Shown here piece by piece: positions 1-6,953 of a stretch of DNA of 6,953 nt (position 1 is its first letter; each line of letters starts with the position of its first letter). Under the pieces are notes generated by a model. That model did no database searches and was not told where the DNA came from. It saw only the letters and a list, made by a program, of their open reading frames with translations. The translations under genes were made by a program, and so were the position numbers. The DNA is from Gallionellaceae bacterium. GTDB lineage: Bacteria > Pseudomonadota > Gammaproteobacteria > Burkholderiales > Gallionellaceae. The stretch is from positions 5,262-12,214 of the forward strand of contig DMCN01000001.1 of NCBI GenBank assembly GCA_003445795.1. Direction: 5' to 3'.

Positions 1-1752
1 GGCGTTGTAGAGGTCTTCCAGCAACTTGCCTTTCCATGCGTTCCACACTTTTGCGCTGGTGCCGCGGATGTCGGCGACGGTGAGCAGATAGAGTGCGGCA
101 AGCTGGCGCTCGTTCTTGATCTTCGAGGCGAAGGCCGCGATCACGTCCTGGTCGGACAGATCCTGTTTCTGCGCGGTGGCGGACATGCTGAGATGCCGCT
201 CCACCAGCCACACCACCAGCTCGGCATCTTCGCGCATCAGGCCGTGCTGCTTGCAGAAGCGCATGGCGTCACTGCGCCCGAGTTTGGAGTGGTCGCCGCC
301 GCGACCCTTGGCGATGTCGTGGAACAGTCCGGCGATATAGAGCACTTCCGGCCGCGCGAAGTCCCTGATGAGTTTGCTGCACAGCGGGAATTCGTGCGCG
401 TACTGTTCCAGCGTGAAGCGGCGCAGGTTGCGCACCACCATCAGGATATGTTCGTCCACGGTGTAAACGTGGAACAGGTCGTGCTGCATCTGGCCGACGA
501 TGCGGCCAAAAGCGGGAATGTAGCGCCCGAGGACGTCCTGCTGGTTCATGCGCCGCAGCGCATGGGTGAGTCCCCGCGGCTGGCGGAAGATGTCCATGAA
601 CAGCGCGCGGTTGCGCTCATCCTTGCGGAAGGCCGGGTTGATAAGTTTGCGCGCGCGCCACAATGCGCGCAGTGTTGGCGCCGAGAAGCCGGTCAGGCGC
701 GGGTGCTGCTCCAGCAGCAGGAAACTTTCCAGTATCGCGGAAGGTTCCTGCTCGAACAGCGCCTCGTCGCGCGCCTCCAGTTTGTCGTCGCGCGCAATGA
801 AGCGCTCGTTGATCGGTTGGGTCTCGGCGACCGGGAAGATGCGCGCGCGTATGGTCTGCAACAGCACGGCATTGAGCTGCAAGACGGCGCGGCGGGTGCG
901 GTAGTAATGCTGCATCAGGTGTTCGCTGGCGCGGCGCTGCGCGCTGGCTTCGATGCCGAGCTGTTCGGCGAGTGCGGTCTGGTATTCGAACACCAGCCGG
1001 TCGTCGTGGCGGCCGGATAGATAATGCAAACGGATGCGCAGGTCTTGCAGCAGATGTTCATGATGGGCGACCTGGCGCGCCTCGGTGGCGGTGATGAGGT
1101 CGGCCTGCGCCAGCGCCTGCCAGGTGTGGCCGAAACCGCAGGCGCGCGAGATCCACAACACCGACTGCAGGTCGCGCAGACCGCCGGGACTCTCTTTCAG
1201 GTTGGGTTCGAGATTGTGGTCGGTGTCGATGAAGCGGGTGTGACGCTGTTCCTGTTCCTTCACCTTGGCAAGATAGAAGGCGCGGCGGCTGAGGTGTTCG
1301 GCGAGCGCTTCGCGCATTTCCAAAAACAGCGCGCGGTCGCCGGTGATGCGCCGCGCTTCCAGCAGATTGGTCTGCACCGTCACATCCGACGACTCGGCCA
1401 TGCAGTCGCCTACCGTGCGCACGCTGTGGCCGACTTCGAGACCGATGTCCCACAGTTTGCCGACCAGTTCCTGCAGGCGTTGTTGCAGGGCCTCGTCGGG
1501 TTGCTGCGGCAGCAGGATGAGCAGGTCGACATCCGATCTCGGGTAGAGCTCTGCGCGACCGTATCCGCCCACGGCGACCAGGGCCAGATCGGAAGGCATG
1601 GCCAGCATCTTCCACATCCGGACCAGATGATCGTCCACCAGCTTGGCGTGCGCGCGCAGATAACGTGCGGGATTCGGGTTGAGCAGATATTCCTGCTGCA
1701 TGGCGAGCCGACCGGCACGCAGGCTGTCTCGGATCGCCGCGATGGTATTCAT
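1..1752 (-). CDS. glnD: Bifunctional PII uridylyltransferase / uridylyl-removing enzyme GlnD (C-terminus off the left edge)
   Basis: GlnD adds UMP to PII proteins (GlnB/GlnK) under nitrogen limitation and removes it when glutamine is high, so it is the cell's primary glutamine sensor. Translating the minus strand from the ATG at 1752-1750 gives 584 uninterrupted residues that run off the window. The nucleotidyltransferase site is GGYGR at 62-66 followed by SDVD at 73-76 (the two metal-binding Asp are D74 and D76). The family block NLKESPGGLRDLQ lies at 184-196. The HD hydrolase domain begins near QHDLFHVYTVDEH (423-435), with the paired HD at 478-479 and H520 further on. The family is usually about 850-900 residues, so the two C-terminal ACT domains that bind glutamine are expected outside the window. 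The start lies 10 nt after the map stop codon, which implies an operon. There is no good Shine-Dalgarno sequence, so translation is probably coupled to map. M18 is an alternative start but would remove conserved-looking N-terminal sequence. The identification is firm. Confidence 0.96.
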   Translation of the reverse strand, partial: MNTIAAIRDSLRAGRLAMQQEYLLNPNPARYLRAHAKLVDDHLVRMWKMLAMPSDLALVAVGGYGRAELYPRSDVDLLILLPQQPDEALQQRLQELVGKLWDIGLEVGHSVRTVGDCMAESSDVTVQTNLLEARRITGDRALFLEMREALAEHLSRRAFYLAKVKEQEQRHTRFIDTDHNLEPNLKESPGGLRDLQSVLWISRACGFGHTWQALAQADLITATEARQVAHHEHLLQDLRIRLHYLSGRHDDRLVFEYQTALAEQLGIEASAQRRASEHLMQHYYRTRRAVLQLNAVLLQTIRARIFPVAETQPINERFIARDDKLEARDEALFEQEPSAILESFLLLEQHPRLTGFSAPTLRALWRARKLINPAFRKDERNRALFMDIFRQPRGLTHALRRMNQQDVLGRYIPAFGRIVGQMQHDLFHVYTVDEHILMVVRNLRRFTLEQYAHEFPLCSKLIRDFARPEVLYIAGLFHDIAKGRGGDHSKLGRSDAMRFCKQHGLMREDAELVVWLVERHLSMSATAQKQDLSDQDVIAAFASKIKNERQLAALYLLTVADIRGTSAKVWNAWKGKLLEDLYNA

Positions 1753-1762
1753 GGAAGTGGAT

Positions 1763-2554
1763 TCAGGCGGGGACGGGGGGCGAACCGGCGGAAAGCGTCA
1801 GCACCTCGAAGCCGGTCTCGGTGACCAGGATAGTGTGCTCGTATTGTGCGGACAGGCTGTGGTCTTTGGTCACCACGGTCCAGCCGTCGCCCAGTTGCTT
1901 GATCTCTTTGCGGCCCGCATTCACCATCGGTTCGATGGTGAAGATCATGCCGGCTTCGAGCCTGGGGCCGGTGCCGGCCTTGCCGTAGTGCAGCACCTGC
2001 GGCTCCTCGTGGAACTTGTCGCCGATGCCGTGCCCGCAGAACTCGCGCACCACGCTGTAACCCATGCCCTCGACGAAGGTCTGGATGGCCTGGCCGATAT
2101 CACCCAGATAGGAGCCTGCTTTTACGGTGCGGATGCCGCGCCACATCGCTTCATAGGTCACTTCGCACAGGCGTTTTGACTGGATGGACGGCTCGCCGAC
2201 GTAGTACATGCGGCTGGTGTCGCCGTGCCAGCCGTCCTTGATCGTGGTGATGTCGAGATTGACGATGTCGCCGTTCTTCAGCTTCTTGTCGCTGGGTACG
2301 CCGTGGCACACCTGATGGTTGATCGAGGTGCAGATGGATTTCGGATAGGGCGTATGGCCGTGCGGCGCGTAGTTGAGCGGCGCGGGGATGCAGCCCTGCA
2401 CGTCCACCATGTAATCGTGGCAGAGCTTGTCGAGTTCGTCGGTGGTGACGCCGACTTTGACGAAGGGGCCGATGTAATCGAGCACTTCGCCGGCCAGACG
2501 TCCGGCGATGCGCATCTTTTCGATTTCCTGCGGGGATTTTATGCTTATAGACAT
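1763..2554 (-). CDS. map: Type I methionine aminopeptidase
   Basis: This cytosolic metalloprotease removes the initiator methionine from nascent proteins once they are deformylated, when the second residue is small. The 263-residue product has the normal length of the bacterial type Ia enzyme, and the N-terminus (MSISIKSPQEIEKMRIAGRL) lines up with that of E. coli Map, which fixes the ATG at 2554-2552. All five dinuclear-metal ligands are visible: D101 (NLDIT), D112 (HGDTS), H175 (GHGIG), E208 (TIEPM) and E239 (QYEHT). The substrate-site histidine is H84 (VCHGVP). The last 10 or so residues (SAGSPPVPA) are a short unconserved tail. The 25 nt before the start are pyrimidine-rich and hold no Shine-Dalgarno match, which is unusual for an essential gene. 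glnD follows after 10 nt, the classic map-glnD pairing. A strong terminator upstream insulates map from rhlE, so it should have its own promoter. Confidence 0.97.
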   Translation of the reverse strand: MSISIKSPQEIEKMRIAGRLAGEVLDYIGPFVKVGVTTDELDKLCHDYMVDVQGCIPAPLNYAPHGHTPYPKSICTSINHQVCHGVPSDKKLKNGDIVNLDITTIKDGWHGDTSRMYYVGEPSIQSKRLCEVTYEAMWRGIRTVKAGSYLGDIGQAIQTFVEGMGYSVVREFCGHGIGDKFHEEPQVLHYGKAGTGPRLEAGMIFTIEPMVNAGRKEIKQLGDGWTVVTKDHSLSAQYEHTILVTETGFEVLTLSAGSPPVPA

Positions 2555-2575
2555 GATTAATCAGGATAAGACGAA

Positions 2576-2607
2576 CAGGTGCGAGGATAGTTGATAGTGC
2601 CCACCTG
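2576..2607. repeat. Inverted repeat CAGGTG / CACCTG around the map promoter candidate
   Basis: CAGGTG at 2576-2581 and its reverse complement CACCTG at 2602-2607 are perfect 6-bp arms with a 20-nt spacer and 26 bp between centres. One arm lies over the predicted start of transcription and the other abuts the predicted -35 box, a layout compatible with a regulator's operator. The arms are short enough to arise by chance, and no known regulator site is recognised. Confidence 0.25.
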
Positions 2608-2612
2608 CACAA
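2584..2612 (-). promoter_or_regulatory. Candidate sigma-70-type promoter for map-glnD
   Basis: On the minus strand TTGTGC (2612-2607) and TATCCT (2589-2584) are separated by 17 nt. They match the -35 consensus at 3 of 6 positions and the -10 consensus at 4 of 6. Transcription would begin near 2577, giving a leader of about 22 nt before the map ATG. The match alone is weak. Support comes from context: the rhlE terminator ends at 2637, so a promoter is needed in this 82-nt gap, and no better candidate was seen. Confidence 0.3.
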
Positions 2613-2636
2613 CCTCGAATGCAGAGGGGATAACGT

Positions 2637-2663
2637 AAAAAAGGCACGCCATCGGCGTGCCTT
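2637..2663 (-). terminator. Rho-independent terminator of rhlE
   Basis: On the minus strand a perfect 10-bp stem (AAGGCACGCC pairing with GGCGTGCCTT) closes a 3-nt loop, and the transcript then has six consecutive U (2642-2637). It starts 23 nt after the rhlE TAA. Stem strength, tight loop and U-tract are all canonical for this strand. In the plus direction there is no comparable T-run, so it is unidirectional. Confidence 0.92.
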
Positions 2664-2686
2664 CCTGTTACGACGGAACTCGCGGT

Positions 2687-4303
<1,617 letters not shown>

Positions 4304-4504
4304 AATGGTTCCTTTAATTTTTTTAGATACAGCGCATGCGCGGCCTCAAGGCCACACAATGAAATTCAGTAGGGGGAGATACAAATACCTCTACCGGCGC
4401 AAACAAAACATCGTCGCTAACCGGTGAAGCTTGGCGCATCCAGAATAAAGAGATGCCAGAGGGTCAGAAAACGATGAACTCAATACCGCTCCAGGAGCGG
4501 CAAG
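4304..4504 (-). promoter_or_regulatory. Long 5' leader of rhlE
   Basis: If transcription starts about 7 nt after the TATAAT at 4516-4511, the rhlE mRNA carries roughly 200 nt before its GTG start. The first bases form a hairpin (CCGCTC/GAGCGG, 4500-4486, 3-nt loop). Nearer the gene a GGCCT/AGGCC hairpin (about 4353-4342) is followed by the palindrome GCGCATGCGC and then an A-rich stretch into the ribosome-binding site. Long structured leaders are known for some RNA helicase and cold-shock genes, where they mediate autoregulation or temperature control. That role is inferred here. No known riboswitch fold is recognised. Confidence 0.45.
4309..4315 (-). promoter_or_regulatory. Ribosome-binding site that fixes the GTG start of rhlE
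   Basis: The minus strand reads AAAGGAA, then CCATT, then GTG. This is a good Shine-Dalgarno match at a workable distance. No in-frame ATG is as well placed, so the GTG at 4303-4301 is the chosen start. Confidence 0.75.
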
Positions 4505-4510
4505 GCGCGC

Positions 4511-4539
4511 ATTATACTCAGCAAAGGAATAAAAGCCAG
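4511..4539 (-). promoter_or_regulatory. Sigma-70 promoter of rhlE
   Basis: A perfect TATAAT -10 box lies on the minus strand at 4516-4511. With a 17-nt spacer the -35 region is CTGGCT (4539-4534), matching 3 of 6 consensus positions. The predicted start is near 4504. The -10 box sits in AT-richer DNA between two divergent genes, as expected for a real promoter. Confidence 0.6.
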
Positions 4540-4553
4540 CGATATGTTATGTG

Positions 4554-4571
4554 CGCCTGCAGACATAGGCG
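4554..4571. repeat. Small inverted repeat between the divergent promoters
   Basis: CGCCT (4554-4558) and AGGCG (4567-4571) are inverted with an 8-nt spacer. The element lies upstream of the rhlE promoter and overlaps the -35 region of the predicted promoter of the binding-protein gene. It could be an operator half-site pair, but 5-bp arms are not significant on their own. Confidence 0.2.
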
Positions 4572-4594
4572 GTGGGGCGGATAGAGCGTATATT
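4566..4594 (+). promoter_or_regulatory. Candidate promoter of the binding protein / GGDEF unit
   Basis: TAGGCG (4566-4571; 3 of 6 to the -35 consensus) and TATATT (4589-4594; 5 of 6 to the -10 consensus) are 17 nt apart. Transcription would start near 4601, leaving about 28 nt before the TTG start, enough for the ribosome-binding site at 4617. It is the best-spaced candidate in the gap, but the -35 box is poor. Confidence 0.35.
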
Positions 4595-4616
4595 TCACCC
4601 ATAAATACAATACAGT

Positions 4617-4624
4617 GAAGGCGG
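4617..4624 (+). promoter_or_regulatory. Ribosome-binding site supporting a TTG start
   Basis: GAAGGCGG lies just upstream of the TTG at 4629, with 7 nt between GAAGG and the TTG. In this frame a stop lies at 4602-4604 and there is no ATG or GTG before the signal peptide. The TTG is therefore the only reasonable start that keeps the basic n-region of the lipoprotein signal. Confidence 0.65.
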
Positions 4625-4628
4625 TAGC

Positions 4629-5543
4629 TTGATATTTAGGGAGAAACGCACGGGATGGCGCGTCTGGGCGCTGGTCGTACTGCTGGTCGCCGGTTGCGGC
4701 AAGCAGGAAGAGTCCTATCAGCCCGTTTTTTCCACGCGCGGCGTGGGCGATCCCGAGGAATATGTCATCGGCATCCACCCGCTGCACAATCCCAAACGTC
4801 TGATCGAAGTGTACGGTCCCGTCGTGGACCGCTTGAACGCCGCCATTCCGCAGGCGCATTTCCGTCTGGAAGCGTCGCGCAACTACGAGGAGTTCGAAAA
4901 GAAGCTGTTTGGCCGCCGTTTCGACTTTGCCATGCCCAACTCCTACGAGACCGTGCGTTCGCTCAAGCACGGCTACCATGTCTTCGCCAAGATGGGCGAC
5001 GACGACCTGTTCCGCGGCATCATCCTGGTGCGCAGGGACAGCGGTATCCGCCAGGTGAGTGATCTCAAGGGCAAGAAAGTATCCTATCCCGCGCTCACCG
5101 CGCTGGCGGCCACCATGATGCCGCAATACTATCTGCATACCCACGGCCTCGATGTGAACCGCGACATCGTGAACGTGTATGTCGGCTCGCAGGAATCTTC
5201 CATCATGAACGTGCTGCGCGGCCATGTGGCGGCGGGTGCGACCTGGACGGTGCCATGGAACATCTTTCAGAAGGAGCAACCCCGGCAAGCGGCGCAGCTC
5301 GAAGTGAAATGGCGTACCGACACGCTGCCCAACAACGGCTGGGTGGTGCGCAACGATGTCCAGCCCATTCTGGCGGAGAAGGTCAGCAAGGTGCTGGTCG
5401 GTTTGAGTGCCACGCCGGAAGGCAAGGCGATGCTGAAAAAGATCGGCGTCTCGCGTTTCGAGTATGCGACCAGCCAGACCTACAAGCCGGTGGAGCAGTA
5501 CCTGAAAGTCTTTTCCGAGACCGTGCGCCATGTCGAGTATTAA
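4629..5543 (+). CDS. PhnD-like periplasmic substrate-binding lipoprotein (phosphate/phosphonate-binding family)
   Basis: This is a predicted 304-residue lipoprotein of the PhnD-type solute-binding family. The N-terminus has a basic n-region (REKRTGWR, 4-11), a hydrophobic core (12-21) and a lipobox VAGC with the acylated cysteine at C23. Asp is absent at +2, so the Lol system could move it to the outer membrane. The mature part shows family-like order: YVIGIHPLHNPKRL (45-58), FDFAMPNSYET (98-108), SDLKGKKVSYPALTALAATM (144-163), YVGSQESSIMNVLRGHVAAG (184-203), and a C-terminal lobe ending KPVEQYLKVFSE. Classical phosphonate binders have a Ser/Thr-rich loop after DLKGK and a GSH-type motif. 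Here these read SYPALTALA and GSQES, so the ligand may differ. No transporter ATPase or permease is adjacent. Instead a membrane cyclase starts 3 nt after the TAA in the same frame, suggesting a sensory role; PhnD-like domains do serve as sensor inputs elsewhere (for example TtrS). Family assignment is good; ligand and function are unknown. Confidence 0.85.
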   Translation: MIFREKRTGWRVWALVVLLVAGCGKQEESYQPVFSTRGVGDPEEYVIGIHPLHNPKRLIEVYGPVVDRLNAAIPQAHFRLEASRNYEEFEKKLFGRRFDFAMPNSYETVRSLKHGYHVFAKMGDDDLFRGIILVRRDSGIRQVSDLKGKKVSYPALTALAATMMPQYYLHTHGLDVNRDIVNVYVGSQESSIMNVLRGHVAAGATWTVPWNIFQKEQPRQAAQLEVKWRTDTLPNNGWVVRNDVQPILAEKVSKVLVGLSATPEGKAMLKKIGVSRFEYATSQTYKPVEQYLKVFSETVRHVEY

Positions 5544-5546
5544 ACG

Positions 5547-6953
5547 ATGAGATTGGCCGACACCATCAGCGCATTCTGGCGCAGTTCGATACGCAGGCAG
5601 CTGATCATCGGCTTCGCACTGGCATCGCTGGGACTGATGCTGGGTTTCGGTTATCTGGTGCTCAAGCATCAGCGCGAGGCGCTGTACCGTTTCTCCAACG
5701 AGCGCGCATCCGAACTGGCGCACACGCTTTCCATCAGCGGTACCTCCTGGGCATTGGCGAACGACCTGGTCGGACTGCAGGAAGTGGTGCAGGGTGTGGT
5801 CAGGACGCCAGACCTGCAGCGTGCATTTTTTCTCGATCGGCACGGCGAGGTGCTGGCGTCGACCAATCCCGACGAGGTCGGCTTCTTCGTTACCGACGAG
5901 GTGAGCCGCCGCATGCTGGAGTCGACTTCCATGGAGCAGCTCGTGTTGCTGAATGACAAGAATATCTACGTCGTCGCCCATCCGGTCATGTCGGAGGGGC
6001 GCCAGCTCGGCTGGTCGCGGGTGGAAATGACGCGGGTCACCGTCCATGCCAACCTGTCGGCACTGACGCGGGTATGGTTCCAGTTCGTGCTGTTCACCGT
6101 GCTGGTGGTTTCTCTGGTGGCGCTGTTGCTGGCACGCCGCCTGACCGGCGGGCTGGACCACCTGATGCAGGTCGCTTCCGCCGTCGAGCGCGGCTGGGGC
6201 AAACGCCGGGCCGATGTCGGCCGTGCGGACGAGATCGGCGTGCTGGCGCGGCATCTGGACCGCATGCTGAACGCGATCGAACAGCAGAAGAAAGTGATCA
6301 GCGAAAGCGAGGCCAAATACCGTTTCCTCGCCGACAACATCTCCGATGTGATCTGGATCGTGAACCTGAGGACGAACCGCTGGGAATATATGAGTCCCTC
6401 GGTGAAGAAGATGCTGGGCTACAGTGTCGACGAGATCATGGAGCAGCCGATGGAGCACACCATGACCTCCAAATCCTATGCCGACATCCAGGGGTGGATA
6501 GAAGAGCGCAGCAAGTTGTTCTTGAGCGGACTCGACGGCAGCCATGTCTACACCAATGAAGTCGAGCAAGTGTGCCGCGACGGTTCCACCCTGTGGACCG
6601 AGGTCACAACCCACTTCGCCCGCAACGAGCATGACGAGTTGATCCTGCTGGGCGTCTCGCGCGATATCAGCGAGCGCAAGAAAGCCGAGGAACAGATCCG
6701 CAATCTGGCCTTCTACGACACGCTGACGCAGTTGCCGAACCGCCGCCTGCTGCTGGACCGTTTCAACCTGGTCATCTCCGCCTGCAAGCGCAGCAACCGT
6801 TATGCCGCGCTGATGTTCATGGACCTGGATAATTTCAAACCGCTCAACGACGAGCACGGCCACGATGTTGGCGACCTGCTGCTGATCGAGGTGGCACGGC
6901 GCATCACCGGCTGCTTGCGCGAGGTGGATACCGTGGCGCGTTTCGGCGGCGAC
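5547..6953 (+). CDS. Membrane-bound sensor diguanylate cyclase: periplasmic domain, HAMP, PAS, GGDEF (3' end off the window)
   Basis: The visible 469 residues make a transmembrane receptor that should synthesise c-di-GMP from two GTP at the inner membrane. Order: short cytoplasmic start; membrane segment about 18-39; periplasmic domain about 41-174, resembling a small Cache-type sensor (weak call; note FFLDRHGEVLASTNPDEVG at 94-112); second membrane segment about 176-196; HAMP about 197-249; PAS/PAC about 254-376 (AKYRFLADNISDVIW, then GVSRDISERKKAEEQ); and GGDEF from about 386 (YDTLTQLPNRR, 390-400). Metal and substrate residues are seen in MDLDNFKPLNDEHGHDVGD (425-443). An RxxD product-inhibition site (REVD, 458-461) precedes the final GGD (467-469), where the window ends. 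The Glu or Asp completing the motif and any EAL domain cannot be seen. The ATG at 5547 lies 3 nt after the preceding stop with only a weak Shine-Dalgarno, so translation is probably coupled to the binding protein, its likely partner. Confidence 0.92.
   Translation, partial: MRLADTISAFWRSSIRRQLIIGFALASLGLMLGFGYLVLKHQREALYRFSNERASELAHTLSISGTSWALANDLVGLQEVVQGVVRTPDLQRAFFLDRHGEVLASTNPDEVGFFVTDEVSRRMLESTSMEQLVLLNDKNIYVVAHPVMSEGRQLGWSRVEMTRVTVHANLSALTRVWFQFVLFTVLVVSLVALLLARRLTGGLDHLMQVASAVERGWGKRRADVGRADEIGVLARHLDRMLNAIEQQKKVISESEAKYRFLADNISDVIWIVNLRTNRWEYMSPSVKKMLGYSVDEIMEQPMEHTMTSKSYADIQGWIEERSKLFLSGLDGSHVYTNEVEQVCRDGSTLWTEVTTHFARNEHDELILLGVSRDISERKKAEEQIRNLAFYDTLTQLPNRRLLLDRFNLVISACKRSNRYAALMFMDLDNFKPLNDEHGHDVGDLLLIEVARRITGCLREVDTVARFGGD

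Noticed and set aside
640..672. GCGCGC-rich alternating tract that might form unusual DNA structure.
   Set aside because: It is explained by Ala/Arg codons (ALWRARK region) in glnD and has no counterpart outside coding sequence.
1699..1701. Internal ATG (M18) as the glnD start.
   Set aside because: The upstream ATG at 1752 lies 10 nt after map, as expected for coupled translation, and M18 has no better ribosome-binding site.
193..1824. Two consecutive plus-strand open frames (193-1020 and 1024-1824), each about 270 codons, opposite glnD.
   Set aside because: Both are antisense shadows of the glnD reading frame, which carries the GGYGR, SDVD and HD motifs.
4323..4439. A 38-codon minus-strand open frame (ATG at 4439, TAA at 4325-4323) inside the rhlE leader, possibly a leader peptide.
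   Set aside because: There is no Shine-Dalgarno before the ATG, it is out of frame with rhlE, and an open frame of this size is expected by chance.
4606..4611. TACAAT as a -10 box for the binding-protein gene.
   Set aside because: Transcription would start near 4618, inside the ribosome-binding site, and there is no -35 match upstream at normal spacing.
4518..6863. A 781-codon open frame on the minus strand, opposite the binding protein and cyclase genes.
   Set aside because: Both plus-strand genes share a frame and are GC-rich, so one mirror frame stays open through both. Its translation is rich in His, Gln, Val and Ala with no recognisable domain, whereas the plus-strand products have clear families.

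Overview
The window looks like chromosomal DNA from a GC-rich proteobacterium, most likely a betaproteobacterium (Nitrosomonadales or Gallionellaceae-like). The grounds are the map-glnD pair, the style of the GlnD, Map and RhlE proteins, and a c-di-GMP sensor typical of free-living betaproteobacteria. The class is a reasonable inference from protein character; the family is a guess. No tRNA, rRNA, CRISPR array, insertion sequence or phage gene was seen.

Left part, minus strand (1-4504). Reading in the direction of transcription, the order is a roughly 200-nt leader with a good promoter, a DEAD-box RNA helicase of the RhlE type (4303-2687, GTG start), a strong intrinsic terminator (2663-2637), methionine aminopeptidase map (2554-1763), and, 10 nt further, the PII uridylyltransferase glnD (1752 to beyond the left edge; 584 residues visible). 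The terminator separates rhlE from map-glnD, so the latter pair needs its own promoter in the 82-nt gap. These are housekeeping genes: RNA remodelling, N-terminal Met removal, and nitrogen-status signalling.

Right part, plus strand (about 4566-6953). A divergent transcription unit holds a PhnD-like periplasmic binding lipoprotein (TTG start, 4629-5543). It is followed after only 3 nt, in the same reading frame, by a membrane sensor with a periplasmic domain, HAMP, PAS and GGDEF (5547 to the right edge; cut exactly at the GGD of the GGDEF motif). No ABC ATPase or permease lies on the visible side. The binding protein may therefore report a periplasmic ligand to the cyclase rather than serve transport. 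This pair is the most interesting part of the window.

The intergenic region 4304-4628 carries both divergent promoters, the long rhlE leader and a small inverted repeat between the promoters. Long open frames opposite all of these genes are mirror frames of GC-rich coding sequence and are not annotated.
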